Origin: Polytrichum commune
Taxonomy: Eukaryota > Streptophyta > Polytrichopsida > Polytrichales > Polytrichaceae
NCBI GenBank assembly: GCA_950295325.1
Contig: OX485803.1
Span: forward strand, 25,236,001-25,296,000
Direction of reading: 5' to 3'
DNA: 60,000 nucleotides
The notes beneath the pieces were generated by a model. The model was given only the letters and a program-made list of their open reading frames with translations. It searched no databases and had not been told where the DNA came from. The position numbers and the translations under genes are program-made. Shown here piece after piece: positions 11,701 through 23,900 of this stretch; the stretch's first letter is position 1, and the number at the start of each line of letters is the position of its first letter.

Positions 11701-14700
11701 CAGTAATAGCTGTGGGTCTTTGATTGCATTTGTGCTGTTGGTTTTCTGCAGAATTGGATGTCTTTGATAAACTTTTTCATGTCTGCAGAATCTGCAAGAT
11801 TACCGAGTGCCCAACAGAATGTTCCTGCAGAAGTGAGGCCGGCGCCTCAACCACGTGCAAGTGGAGAAGATGTTCGTCGGGGGGCTTCACCTGCTGCATT
11901 AGGGGCTCTTGTCAATCGAGTAAACAACTTGCTGAGTGGTCAGGCTAGCACTGCACTTTCGGTAAGTCTGAGAATTTTGTCATAACTCATTTTGTAGTAC
12001 AGAAAGTGCTATTAGTGTTGTTCAGCTTCCTTGAGGCAGGAAGCACTTTGTAACATTAACCACAAGCTGCTTGTTCTATTTTCCAATGTATACTGCTTGT
12101 CTGGATTTGTTCTGACTTGTTTGCTTTGTGATTCTTTTTCCAGCGCCTTGCCAGCCGACTGGAAAATGAGCCAACAATGGTTGATGCTGCTGCTCGGGAT
12201 GAGGTTCAGCACACAGCATATCATGATGGAAATGTTATGCAGCAGCTAGGTGCTCTGCTTCTGGAGCTGGGACGAGCTACACTATCCTTGAGAATGGGCC
12301 AGTCCCCAGTAAGCTTTCCACTTACCGTTGCAGAAGGAGCAGTGCTTTAATCTTCTGACACACCCTTCAACGTCTTTGATATACTGTTCTGACAATGTCT
12401 GGTAGTTCAGCCTGCACATCAACCCTTAAAGGATGCAGGGTCTCAATATATATGGTCATGTGCCCAATTTATACGGGCCTCACCTTCTTCAGAAATATTA
12501 TTTTATGTATTTATGGGGTTGGCACCTTCTTATGTCAAGGAGAAATAAAATTTACTCATACCTGACGTTGGTGATGAAAATACAATGTGTGTATTTGCAC
12601 CCAAGGACACCCAGGCTGTGTATTTGTACTTCAGTCATTAATAACTTCAAAGTATTCAACTGAACTTGAAGAATAATGACCCACATTCTAGACATGGCCA
12701 TTTTTGACAAAATCAGCTAAAAATGGAAATAAGTACCTCAAAAGTACATGTTTTTGTACATGGAGAGGCTCTCGGATGTTTAAGGGTTAATTTTTCTTTC
12801 TTTTTATTTGTTTAGTTTCTATTGTAGAATGTCAATGGGATCTCACAATGTTGTGTATATAAGCACTTCAATAGATTGTGGGATTGAAGTTATTTTCCAT
12901 ACTGTTTTGCAGACCGAATCTGTAGTGAATTCTGGGCCTGCTATCTTTATCTCCCCAACAGGACCTAATCCGATGATGGTACAGGTTAGTCCAGAAACAG
13001 TCAATTTCTCGACCACTTGCATATTCCTATGGTCAAATCTGTTTAGATGCGACGAGTCACTACAAGTTTATAAAGGTAATGCAATTGTTATCCCAGGGAT
13101 TTGTACTAATACTCAATATCACCACACCTGCAGGGAACAAATGTGGCTTCTTTTCGACAAGTGTTTGATCTTTCAGGCATCCATCGCGGAAACATTGTAA
13201 GTGACAAGCACAGTGGTAGGAGAGGGAATGACAGTTCAGAGCCTTCAATGCCAGTTTAGAAAGAATCTGGATATTTTATTGAGGAAGAACTTGGCCATAC
13301 TTTTCCCTCCACAGCTTTGTATGTACTTGAATGAGAATTTTCAATGTCTTCCTTGTTGAGGAATTGAAAGTTGCTGACCATGTCCTTTTGTATGGATCTA
13401 ATATTCTTCTGCCGCTTTGCAGTCTTTACCATTTCAACCAGCAGGTGGGGTCGTTGGAACAGCACTACCACCCCCTCCTACTGGTACGTTGGGTCCATCT
13501 CCTGGTGTACCTGGAGCTCCTAGAAGTATTCACATTCATATCCATACCAGCGATCCTGGAGCTCTCTCTAATTCTCCCCCTCCCTCCCTCACTTCTGCCC
13601 AAAGACCATTCTCATCTGAAGAAGTTGTTCGCAATCCAGCTGGTCCTTCGGGCCTTGTGCGGCAGCTTCTAGAGCGTGCTTCAGACACTAGGAGCTTGCA
13701 GACTTTTGGGGGTGGGGCTGCGCAAGATGATGCTGTTCGCCCTGAACGCCTCCCAGTACATGCACCAAACCATCCTGAAGGTGACAACAACAACACACCA
13801 TCGGCAGGCCCGACTGCAGTGCAAGCTGCTCTTATGACAATTGATGAGAATGGAACCATGCGCGTGGTCCCCGTTCGATCTCGTGGCAGTGGCCATCATG
13901 GCAATTCCTTTGATCCTCTGCTTGCACGGATCCATCAACATCAGTTTGTGGTTCGACCTGCTTCCAACAATTTGCCAAGTGACACTGCCACTCCCGGTGC
14001 AGCTGCTCCCACTGACTCAGCTAGGCATATGGAGACAGCAAGCCGCAGTGTTCCAGGTAATATATATTTCTGTGTGCATGCGAGTGTGGGTGATGGTTTT
14101 GAGTTACCTCTTGCCAGCAACATTTAAGGTAGACTGGTCTTAAATGGTACTTTCTCTTTTTGATTTTAAAAACCCTCTGATAGGATATCAGACACTTGAT
14201 TAGTGCGAGATGATTTGCAAATCCAAACCAAGGTCATAGCCATTTCTCTCATAATTTTCAGAGCTCAAATGAATATGCATATATTATTATGAAAAGTTAA
14301 GATTCTCTTCCTTCTTAAATGATCATGTAGCTCCCCCTTCCCCCTCAAACTCCCATGCTTTTGTTCATGAAATTGTTTGCTGTTTACAGGGGAAGGAGCC
14401 AATTCAAGTGGAGCTGGAGGTGGGGAAGCTAACCTCATGTCTTCTTTGGCACCATTACTGCAACACTTTGCTGGTGCTTTACAACAGGGTGCTCCAATAC
14501 TACCTCAGCAACAGGTTCATATCTACTCTTTACTCCTACCTGAGGGAACTGATATTCAGGAGTTTGTGGAAGTCAGGGTCCCAAACGTACTCGAGTCCCC
14601 TTGGCATGTTTGTGTGAGCAAAGGGAGTGTCTCTTGTGGCCATCACAAGAGGGCAGATATCTAGAAGTGAGTCAATCTGCCTAGGCAGCTGGAAGAACCA

Positions 14701-17700
14701 CAGATGAGTAGTCCTTACATGGGCTCTTAGGTTCTAAGGGTTTGTGATAATGGTTGAGGGCTTGGAAGTCCATTAATTGTGAGGTTACAAGAACTCATCG
14801 CTGGTTCTCCAATAGTACCCCAGCAACTGGTTTATTTCTACTCATTACTCCCACCTGAGGGGACTGGTACGAAGGAGTTTGTGGAAGTCAGGGTTCCAAA
14901 CACACTCAGGTCTCCATGACATGTTAGTGTGAGAAAAGATTGTGTTTCTTTGTGACCATCACAAGAGGGGCAGGTATCTAAAATGAGTCGGTCTGCCTAG
15001 GCAGCTGGAAGAGGATCCATAGGTGAATATTTCCTACATGGGCTCTCAGGTTCTAGGGGTTTGTGACACCAGCAAAGGGGCTTGGAATTTCCATTAATTG
15101 TGAGGTGATTGTGTAACCAGTCCAATACAGAACCGCAGAGGCAACCAACTACAAACACAGATGTAAGGCAAGCCGAAGCTGCAGTCAGGCCCACGGAAGA
15201 GGCACAGACCAGTAGAGAGTTGCCTAGTGGGGGTTCAGGTGAGCCGGCGGCTGCCGAGACGGGGGTGACGAGCATGTTGACAGACGTTGTGAGTGGGGAT
15301 AATGAGAGGCCTGGGTCGGTCGCCCCATCTGTCCCACAGGAGACCCAAGACGTGGGTCAAGGTGGTGCCTCGGGTGGGGGGACTCCTGATGCTCCTGTGA
15401 CTACTGCACCGATGGGACTGGGTCTTGGGGGTCTTCAGCCTCTCCAACGGGTGAGTGAGTAGAAGATTTTGGTGACTTGACATTGAGGATCAATCATCCG
15501 GTTGGTCAGTACTAGTTTGTGCGTAAGCTTAGCTTGGGGTGATTTGATTTGTATGGGTCTGAGCAAAGTGTGCGGTTGTTGGGGTTCTGGGAAACTATGT
15601 AACCCGGGCAATCTAACATGACCTGAGTGTCACTCCTTGGCAGGATTGACTCTCTTATCTTTTAAAATGAACAATTTGATGACAATCAGAAGTGTGGGCT
15701 CCTTGTAAGTAGGTAGGGCAATGGACCTTGCCAAGAATTTTCCGTTGGCAGATTGGGGAGTTGGAATGTTCCTGTCATGCTTTTTCTGAATATAGTATTA
15801 CCTGCTTCCTTAACAGCACCTCTTTAAGTGAAGAGATCAGTATGCAACCACTTATTGTCACAAACAACCACTTATCATCAGAACTGTATGTCAGGGCAGA
15901 AGGAAGGAGGCAGTGAGATAGGAATAATGAAGGAGTAAGACCTGGTCGGTTACTTTCTTATTAATGTGTTTAAAATGGGACCTGAGTGAAGTCCTGGCTT
16001 TGAATTATCTTGCTGTCATGCATATCCTGGAATATAATCACCAAGTAAGATTTGTCCAGTGATTCATTATATCTAACCTTGTTATTAAACTGTGGTTTAT
16101 GAAGAGTCAATTCACTGTGACAGCAACTATGGGCAGCCTTGACGGATACTGAGGTTGTGGATCCCTATGGCACTTTTGGTAGCGAAAGAACACCATTTTT
16201 ATAGGTCCAAGTTGATATTTCCAAACCAAGCAGTTTTCATGGGATCTCCATGTTCTGATCTTCAATGTCAACACTGCAACATAAATCTGGTACAAAGAAA
16301 TCTTATCCAATGTAATGGTCCCTATACTCTGCAACTTCTCAAGGTACTTATAAACACACCTTTCTTTGAAACAGGCAAGGCGGAGAAGACAGCCTCAGCA
16401 GCCAAGTGAAGAGGAGCACCGCCTAGCAGGACAGGACGTGTTGCAGAATCTGGCGAATGGGTCACTAAATCAAAATAGAAATGCTCCTTCGCCCATGGCT
16501 GCAATTGGCAACCTGGTGAGAGCGGTAGGTGGTGGTGGTGGTGGTGGTGGCAGCGATAGACAGCAAGCAGGACCAAACATCATTGGGCAGCTGATGCGAA
16601 GTCCAGTGATGGGGAATTTTGTACAACAGGTGATGCAAGGGGTTGGCGATGTAGACGTAGGGGGTGGAGCACGTCGGGGCCCTGGAGCTGGGGGTCTAGA
16701 CTTGTCTGGAATGTTGCAACAGATGATGCCTGTGGTCTCGCAAATGTTGGGAGGAGGTGGGCCTCCATCTGTGCTTCCTCGCTCATCTGCGGGTACGAGC
16801 ACCCGTGCAAGCATTGAGGGTGGTGCGAGGGAGAGTACCTCTCGTCAGTCTGAGCCGGATCGCTGGCAGGATGCTTTGACTCAGGTAACGTATTTAAACA
16901 TGGTTCACCCATGGTGAAGATAGGATATATGGGCTTTCATACGACTAATCTGTTAATCTAGCTCATGAGCCATGGCTATGATGTTCTTTATGAAATTGAA
17001 GTAGGTGACCCAGAGACTTGTATGTTTGTGCGATATTACCAGGAGGAAGCAGCTGGTTGGAGTGAGACGATTGCCGCTGACGAAGAGGCTCAACAATCAA
17101 TGCCAGCACAGCGCCCATTCAGTGATGCCTACGGCCGGGGCACACATTCGGCAAAGAGGCAAAAGGTGAGTGGTGAAGGGCTAGTTTTTCCAATGAATTG
17201 ATTGGAACACATCTGATCCTTTGAGGACATTTCTATAGAAGCTCATACTGTGTCTTGTGTTTGACCATGGATATCCCAATCTGGTTGTCAAAGTTAAAAG
17301 AAAGATCCATGTGCAGGAGTATATAAAAGGCTATGGAAGAGTTGGTTCTTTTCTGTAGTTCTTGGTACACCTCCAGCAGTTTGCACAGTTGGTACTCGGT
17401 ATCTGATGTGTGCTAGTGGACATGATGAATGAAAGGCATTTGGTACCCTCCGTTTACTGATTTAAGCTGGGAATTTGGTCATGCAGACAGAAGTAGACAC
17501 AGTAGCAGAGAAACTGGAGGATGGAGGGTCAGCAGAGGCGGTTCTGCGGGACCTGGCTGATGCCGCAAGCGCAGATGTGTCGAGCAGCAATGGAACCATT
17601 CACGCTGCGGATTTGGCCCAGCATGTAGCTGGGGTAGATGGTCTCACAGAGGTATGTGAGCTTGTGTTAAATGAAAGTGCCGGATGCTAATCCTTGTGTC

Positions 17701-18654
17701 ACAAAAATTTGGAAAATTATAATGAGATTCAGTGACACAGTAGGTCCCCTTTGTATGTGTGTGTACTGCCCATCATCACGTTGCAGGGAGTTGGTGCTTG
17801 CACATCACCTGAAGTGACGAAACAGCAAATCATCATGAGCAGCAACAGGATTAATCATTTTTTGTCAAGCACCAACTCTGCAGCTTGATGAGAGTGTGCT
17901 CCATTTGTTTCCTTCGCCATATTCATAGAAATGCTTCAGAAGCCCTAGTGTGCATGTTTGCAGTCCCAACTCAGGTATGCACACTGTTTGGAGGGGATTA
18001 ATTATTGCACTGGCACCTTGGTGTCATGGGTGCTACAAGAAAGGGGTGAATGGAGGTGGAAGATTAGCGCAATTCAATCAACTCATCATTGAAACCTACA
18101 ATTGAATATCATCAGATTACAAGGATATATCGTCAACTGTTCCATCGCTATTCCTGTACATAGGTTGAATGACTGGCTTGGCTTGAAGTGGTTTGAGGTT
18201 GTTGGGTGTATTGGCGATGCATGGGTATATTGGCCTATTTCCGGACAGTAGCTGAAACCTCCACATGGTTGTTACCAAGGGGAAAATGGAAGTGGGTTAG
18301 AAAGTGGGGGGAAAATGATGCTCTCTCTAAACTTCGGGAAACAAGGATGCGTACTTGTGCTTGTGAATCATGCACTCACATATTCGAGCACTGAAAAAGG
18401 ATAGTGATGAAGAATAAGAGTGTAAAGAGAGCTGAAGAAAATCATCGCTAGCGTCCCTTGTCCGGTTATAGGCTAGTATACCCTAATGCATGGGTGCATC
18501 CTGCTGATGGCAGGCCTACTTGGTTGTGCTGTTCAATGACCTGGCAGCACGCGTGGCAGCAGACCCAGATTTTGGTGACGGGTCCAGGTTCCCACACACA
18601 GCCCGAGTCTTCCGCCAATCCCCGGAGGCGGCAACGGAGCGAGATGGAGAGTGA
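8758..18654 (+). CDS. BAG6/Scythe-type large ubiquitin-like-domain protein
   Basis: Eighteen exons: 8758-8889, 9159-9276, 9536-9622, 9913-10037, 10713-10799, 11036-11215, 11457-11526, 11789-11961, 12144-12308, 12913-12984, 13134-13196, 13423-14056, 14390-14514, 15121-15450, 16375-16884, 17043-17165, 17487-17651, 18514-18654. All junctions are GT..AG and in phase, giving about 1,099 aa. Residues about 24-98 form a ubiquitin-like domain (VEIKIKTLDSQ, LKEHLASVVGVPAENQRLIC, DGHTLHLVARQ). The rest is Pro/Gly/Gln-rich low complexity with short conserved islands (GPAIFISPTGPNPMMVQ, SIHIHIHTSDPG, FSDAYGRGT, LAARVAADPDF). This fits the BAG6-like ubiquitin-like proteins of plants, a family linked to protein quality control as chaperone or ubiquitin-pathway adaptors; the role here is inferred. 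Uncertain points are the exon 16 acceptor (16962 would add 27 in-frame codons) and the last exon (see the alternative at 17787). A GGT run at 16530-16548 encodes a Gly tract. Confidence 0.85.
10300..10650. repeat. Tandem duplication in intron 4 of the BAG6-like gene
   Basis: Two adjacent diverged copies (about 10300-10465 and 10470-10650). Both contain TGCATGTCATGGA, then AGTTGTGGCA, then CACCTATTATAATGCTGGAA, then a segment reading GGCCAA..TCT..CACTTCATCAAAA. The spacing drifts from 169 to 190 bp through small indels. The whole pair lies inside the intron. Confidence 0.75.
14120..14350 (+). repeat. Dispersed repeat family R280 inside intron 12
   Basis: It matches copies at 29590-29830, 39045-39240 and 40430-40665 (inverted). 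Shared landmarks are GTCTTAAATGG, a TTTCTC/TTCTCC segment, TAGC.ATTT.., GCTCATATGAATAT and a C-rich stretch after GGTCATATA. It is fully intronic. The class is undetermined because clear terminal inverted repeats were not found. Confidence 0.55.
14492..15110. repeat. Tandem duplication covering the exon 13 end and intron 13
   Basis: Copy 1 begins at 14492 (CTCCAATACTACCTCAGCAA) and copy 2 at 14807 (CTCCAATAGTACCCCAGCAA). Both continue through TCTACTC, GGAGTTTGTGGAAGTCAGGG, CCATCACAAGAGG, CTGCCTAGGCAGCTGGAAGA and CCATTAATTGTGAGGT. The unit is about 315-321 bp. Copy 1 starts in exon 13, so the last coding bases and the splice donor (14515) were duplicated. The second copy has a TAG in the former frame and lies in the intron. 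Confidence 0.85.
17787..17888 (+). other. Possible alternative terminal exon of the BAG6-like gene
   Basis: A good acceptor (ATCACGTTGCAG at 17775-17786) follows exon 17 in the same phase. The frame then runs 33 codons to a TGA at 17886-17888. It would replace the conserved-looking C-terminal exon at 18514-18654 with an unrelated tail. Nothing else supports it as coding, so it is recorded as a possible alternative 3' end only. Confidence 0.3.
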
Positions 18655-19632
18655 AGCAAACTGTTTCCATCGCTCTTGATGACATCTTGGCCGGGTTTCC
18701 CTGCAGCAGGTTGTGGACATCCGCTGGTTAGTGCGTTTCACAAAAAGAAGAGAGTAGATTGGTAGAGACTTGTACGGGGAGTCAACTTGGAGGAAATGGC
18801 GTTGATGATCTTTGAGGCGTTTATTAGCCTAACTTAAAATACTTCTAGATAGATACTTTGAACTGAAAGAAAGAGAACATGAGGGGTTGGCATCTTGGAA
18901 GAGGTAGTGTGCTGTGCAATCAGGCGGATGAAGTTAGCATTGTTAATGTCTGGATGAAGGTTCTCAACGGGCTTTTGGCCCAGTGCAATGTCATATTTTT
19001 TTTAAAATTGTCAATGAAAAGAGGAGATGATCCGTTGATAATTTGTAGTAGAGAAGAAAGAGAGAAGGGGCGGGGGGGGGGGGGGTTACATACACAGTGA
19101 AGAATTATAGACTGTTTCTTGCGTCTTAATTCAGGGCCTCATTCCAGCGGAGGTTGAAACTGAAAGTGGTTAAATGTGCATTAGGCATAATTTGGATTGG
19201 AGTGGATTGGATTCCACTTCTCTCAACACGAGTGGATGAAGCAGTTTTGTAACGCTGGCTGGGAAACCTCAGATTCCCTTGAACATTACCCAATTTCACT
19301 GCTTATATGATATATCTCTGTTATTGTGGCGTAAAATGGCAAGACTTTCAAATCATGTCTCAACAATGTGCAGAATAGTGAACGACATCGCCCAAGCCTG
19401 TATGCAAAGCTTTAAACTCCTTTGAGCTATGCTATAAGCTGTTGTTCCGGGAGATGGAAATGTGTTGCTTGGATTTAGCAATAAGTAATTGAGTGTAAGA
19501 ATCACTCACATATGAGCACTGACCCGATTCTCTGCAAGACTTCAGTCAGAAGTGTTCAACCACATCAAAGCTTGTCAGGGTTTCCCGCATTGTGCAGTTT
19601 AGGAAAAGCTTCACTGTTCTCCCTCTTTAGTA
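18655..19632 (+). other. 3' flank of the BAG6-like gene; no gene seen
   Basis: This stretch probably holds the 3' UTR and terminator of the upstream gene. A G-homopolymer of about 14 bases lies near 19071-19084. No conserved open frame or further exon was recognised. Confidence 0.4.
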
Positions 19633-20307
19633 TGACATGTTTGGGAAACACCAAAAAAGGTCGTATTATCGAGGTGTTGTCTTTTCATTAATGTGACAAA
19701 TGGCGTAAAGTTGTTGTATTATCGAGGGAATACAAAAACATAAGTAATATGAGCCTAAAGTATATATACAACAAGTTAAAGCAATATAGATGGTATGAAA
19801 TGTAAACTTATAACTCCAAACAAATACAAATATTCTCAAGAACTCTTGAGATAGGAGTCCAAAGATCTCTGGTGTTGCCTACTGTCATCTTATCTAAATT
19901 CCTACTAACTTTTGAAACCAACAATTTCATTAACACCAAAACATAAAGAATTCTCTAATAAGAAACCGGACAACAATGATGTATGACATTTAGGAACATA
20001 CTAGGCAGGAGGCCACTCTAACCCTAACCATGTCCATTCTGCACTAGTAACCCTAAGTTTCAATAAGTTCCCAATGGTAGGTGAAGTTTCCAAGTAATTT
20101 CCAACTGAAAATGGATGTATTTTAGATGTACATAACATAGATGAAAGGAATTTTAGCATTAACTACCTCTTTAATACGACAAAACGGAGATTCTAAATGT
20201 CGCATTATCGAGTGTCGTAGTCGTATAAAAGAGGGAGTTTTGAACTAAAAAGTTTGGTCGCGCAAAAAGGTGTCGTAATATCGAGGGTGCCGTATAAACG
20301 AGTGTCA
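19633..20307. mobile_element. TA-flanked element with TATTATCGAGG motifs
   Basis: The left end TGACATGTTTGG and the right end (complement of TGACACTCGTTT) are imperfect inverted repeats flanked by TA (19631-19632 and 20308-20309). TCGTATTATCGAGG-type motifs recur near both ends, with an inner pair at about 20166-20240. The ends and TA duplication suggest a pogo/mariner-type non-autonomous element. Non-coding. Confidence 0.5.
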
Positions 20308-20496
20308 TATTAACACCCCCCATGGCCCAATGAATTACGGACTCCTAGACCATTGGAGGCTGATACAGAATCAGTTGGAGATGATGATTTTGTATTAGTC
20401 AAAATCATCATACAAAATTTAGTTGGAGATGCACTGCATGCATCAGTTTTCTTCTTGATGTGAAGTTTATTGCAGAGAGGCGAGGAGAGTCTATAA

Positions 20497-20850
20497 GAGC
20501 ATCCCCATTAGAATACACAAACGCCAAACGCGATTTAGTATTACATGTGTTTGGGTAGGCCACTAACTTGGGCGAGACTGCTCTTCATGAGGCAAAGCCC
20601 ACCAAATAGCTGGGCATGCTCTTGGGATAGTGAGAACTTAACCAATAATATGTAGGCACCTAATTTTTGATATAGGATAAAGTAGTGCAAAATAGTATCC
20701 ACTGTCAAACAAGTTCCTTGGAGGGCTAGGGGAGACACATCGTATTTTTGGCGGGGCAACTATTGGTGGGTCTCGGTTTTTGGCGGTATGTGTACCTAGA
20801 TGCCCAGTATAGTGATGATAACTCCCTTGCCATGTCTGGTGGGGATGCTC
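20497..20850. mobile_element. MITE with TAA target duplication (Tourist/Harbinger-like)
   Basis: The inverted ends are GAGCATCCCCA at the left and TGGGGATGCTC at the right. Both sides are flanked by TAA (20494-20496 and 20851-20853). A 3-bp TAA/TTA duplication is typical of PIF/Harbinger elements. The length of 354 bp with no coding capacity makes it a MITE. Confidence 0.7.
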
Positions 20851-20974
20851 TAAGAGCAAGGTTAGTGATTTCCTCCACCTGCATTTGTATCTAGGAACAG
20901 AAAGTGGCCTCCGTCTGGGATGCAGATGCAAATGCAAGTAATCTTGCCACTCATCCTACATTTGTGATGGGTAC

Positions 20975-21125
20975 TTTTCTCGAAGGCTTGAACTTCAACC
21001 GGTTCATTGTTGATGGAAAATTTTCTTGAAGTCTCAAACCTCAATCGGTTATTTCTTAAATCCAACCAATTCATCTGTGATGCGTAATTTTCTTGAAGTC
21101 TTCAAACCGGTCAATGTCTCAAAGT
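20975..21125 (-). repeat. AACCGGTT-rich dispersed repeat, fragment
   Basis: It contains two diverged copies of the motif series CTTGAAGTCT, then CAACCGGTT or CAATCGGTT, then TATTTCT, then CCAACC..TTCATCTGTGA. The same series is found at 32392-32605, 41640-41830 (inverted), 44665-44765 and 50360-50560 (inverted). Confidence 0.55.
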
Positions 21126-21802
21126 CAAAGGCAAACCTGGTAAGGGCAGATCGAAGTATGTGTACAAGAAGATTGAAGCAGTTCATTTATATAGTCCCTT
21201 GCATTCCAAATCCACATCTAAGCGGGTTAGCCAAATGGGCATAGTTTATCATCCAGTATGCCAATTGCGAGTACGGATAAACTAACTTCCCTGCATCTAC
21301 TTCTGCATTGCGGATGTAAAAGTGCAAATGCGGATGCATATGCAGGGGTGGAGTGGGCTTGCTTAAGTAGATCCGAGTCCAAGGTTGCCTCCGACAAGAT
21401 TATTGTTAGGTGTTACTAAATTAGGAATTAAAGTGCATGAGTCATGTGGGATACAAATTACCCGGAATGTTTAGTAGAGGCCACATGGCTCGTCCTTGTA
21501 GGAATGACGAAGCATCTTGCATTTGAGGCGACGTTGCATGAGAACAAGTGGCAATCGCAAGGACACGGCAATCTTTTCCACCCTGTCGCCCTTGAAATCA
21601 CGCCAAGTGGCCTGCCAACACATCCCTTTTGTTTCTCTTGGGCGTCCTGCAACTATCCCGATTTGTCTGCACAAAACTGTTCTCGAATGCAGCGCAAATT
21701 GCTTCAAGGGGGAGTTCGTGTTGCACCGCGAGTCTGCGTTTTGCTACAGCTCAAGAGGTCTGGGCAGCGGGAAGTTCGTTGCTCCCGAGGCAGTCTGTGA
21801 GG

Positions 21803-23900
21803 ATGGTGAAGCTCGCGTCATCTCGCGCGACTCGCGCTTACGGTCCGGGACAGGTCCGCAACCAGTGCGAGGATGTGAACGCCGTCGGGTACCTCTTGGC
21901 AACGGTGCTCTTGCTTATTGGCGCTGTGTTCCTGCTGCCGGGATGGAACACGTCGACCGGCCTTGTGCTCATCATGGTGTCTCTCGTCCTCTTCGTCTGT
22001 GTCAACTTGCACGATTTGTACGCTCAGCTTGCTGGCTTCGACTTCAAGATGCCCCTTGTGAGCTTGGACCCGCAGTTGGCGTTCGTCGAGGTTGCGGCGC
22101 CGCTCGTGCTCGCGATCGGCGGCTTGCTGTTCTTCATCGGCACGTTTTTGATGTTCCGTGTGAGTACTGAATGTCTTGAATTCTTGAGATTTTGTCATAA
22201 TTAGCGATTGTTAGTCTCAAATTCTCCTCTTCTGCTGTTATATTTGGCATCACAATCTCTACTTCTCTGGCTCCTCACTGCAAATCCTTCGTCTAAATCT
22301 ACGTTGAGACTTTCTGCGAGTGTGCTTCCCTAGAGGGATTGCCTAAACTATGTGTATCCCGTGCGGTATTGGATCCGTTTGTCAAGATTTAGTTCGTAAT
22401 CTAACTACTTGATATAAAGTTGTCCTTTGGTTTACTCACGGGTGACTTCTGTGAACTCTACTCCACCGATCCGCAACTAATTTTAGTTTTGGAGCCTTGC
22501 AGTTCGCGGGATGCTCTGTGAATATGCACTACGCAGATTAGGTTGTCTCAGAATTCTGTGTGTTGACGAAGAATTTCTGACATTATCGATTGCAGGTCGT
22601 AAGGGGGGACTTCGATGCGGATGTCAGTGAGAAGGTCGTCAATCACGCATATGGCATGTTGATCGCCGGTCCGGCTCTGTGGTTCCTTGGCTCTATCCAG
22701 AACGCGTTCCAGTTGTACCAAAAAGCAGACACCAGGGTGCAGCTGATGCATAGAGCTGTTTCCGTTCCGTTCGTGATTTCCACCACCTTGCTCCTTGTGA
22801 GCGCTGTTCTGTTCTACGAGTCGACATACACTCTTCTGCCTGCTGATATTCTAGCAAGGGTAAGCCTTCACCAGTAATGCCCTTGGGAACGCTCTACATG
22901 TACATCATGCATGTTTGTAAGAATATAAACTGTACCTCAAGAAATTCTGCAACTTAAGAGAATAATTGTTCTATTACATCCGAGACAACCGAGAATATGT
23001 GATATGATTCGCTGCAATTCAAAAACTGTCTTGATCCGACTTTTGCGCTTACTGAGTGAATGCTGTTCTCAAATCATCTAGTGGAGTAATTGCCGTATTA
23101 TTCAATCACCTACAATCTTCTTGGAAGTTGTTAGCTTAGATTGTGAAATTCGTCAAAGTAGGTTCTGGAATCCCTAGATGTGGAAATTACCTTCAATGTT
23201 TAGAGCTCCTACCTACTATGCTTGACCCAATGGTACTCACAATTCTTCAACTTATAACAGTTTAGCTTAACGAGCTACAGGTAATTCCTTATTGGAGCAA
23301 CCCAACCAGTGTGAGTAATTTCTATTTAGAGACAACAAATCCGGACTGCTGCCGTTCGCAAAATTATCAAGTGGAGTAAATTGCCGTATTAATTAAACAC
23401 TACAATTTTCTTGGTAGTTGTTTGCGTAAATTGTGAGATTCTTCGAAGTAGATTCCTGAATTGCTAGACGTAGAAATTATTTTCTATGTTCAGAGCTCCT
23501 ACGCAGTACTATGCTTGAGCCAAATTATGATATTCATAAGGCTTCGACCTATCTTACAACAGTTTAATTCAACGATAATATAACCGAGGACACTTGATCT
23601 TACTTGAAGGTTGATTCGTTCTGGTTATTACAGAGATCGGCTATCATCTTTGCAATCGTTGCGGCTGCTTTGCTGGTGATCGCGGCAATCGTGAATATCG
23701 TCCGTGTGTTGGAGATGCAGCAGATTGACCGGTTAGGTGGACTTTTGGAGCCGTTGCGAGGTGGTGCGCAACAGCGACTAGACAGCGAGCGTGACGAGGA
23801 GGCGACACTGCTCGATCGCGAGAAGTACGCACACGATGTCGAAGAGGGATCATCATACAAGCAAGCCGTCGTGACAGCTGAAGATGGCGTGCAACGCTAG
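21803..23900 (+). CDS. Uncharacterised multi-pass membrane protein
   Basis: Three exons, 21803-22159, 22595/6-22859 and 23634-23900, encode 295 aa; the in-phase start of exon 2 is 22596. Introns begin GTGAGT and GTAAGC and end with TTGCAG and TTACAG. The ATG at 21803 is the first in its frame, although the frame is open upstream. Six likely membrane helices are visible: residues about 28-46, 51-69, 92-117, 137-157, 175-194 and 209-231. A 60-residue hydrophilic acidic tail (EEATLLDREKY) follows. Charged loops include DFDADVSEKVVNHAYG and QKADTRVQLMH. The exons are much GC-richer than the introns. I do not recognise the family with confidence and assign no function. It is not an obvious CASP-like or DUF1218 protein. 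Expected location is a membrane, probably with cytosolic termini (inference). A candidate poly(A) signal, AATAAA, lies at 24152. Confidence 0.85.
23055..23580. repeat. Tandem duplication in intron 2 of the membrane-protein gene
   Basis: Copy 1 (about 23055-23280) and copy 2 (about 23345-23580) share GTGGAGTAA.TTGCCGTATTA, CTACAAT.TTCTTGG, AGTTGTT, TTCAGAGCTCCTAC or TTTAGAGCTCCTAC, TATGCTTGA.CCAA and AACAGTTTA..T.AACGA in the same order. The offset is about 290 bp. Both copies are diverged. Confidence 0.75.

Noticed and set aside
21629-21802. 58-residue N-terminal extension of the membrane protein
   Set aside because: The frame is open but contains no ATG before 21803. The extension would need a non-ATG start.
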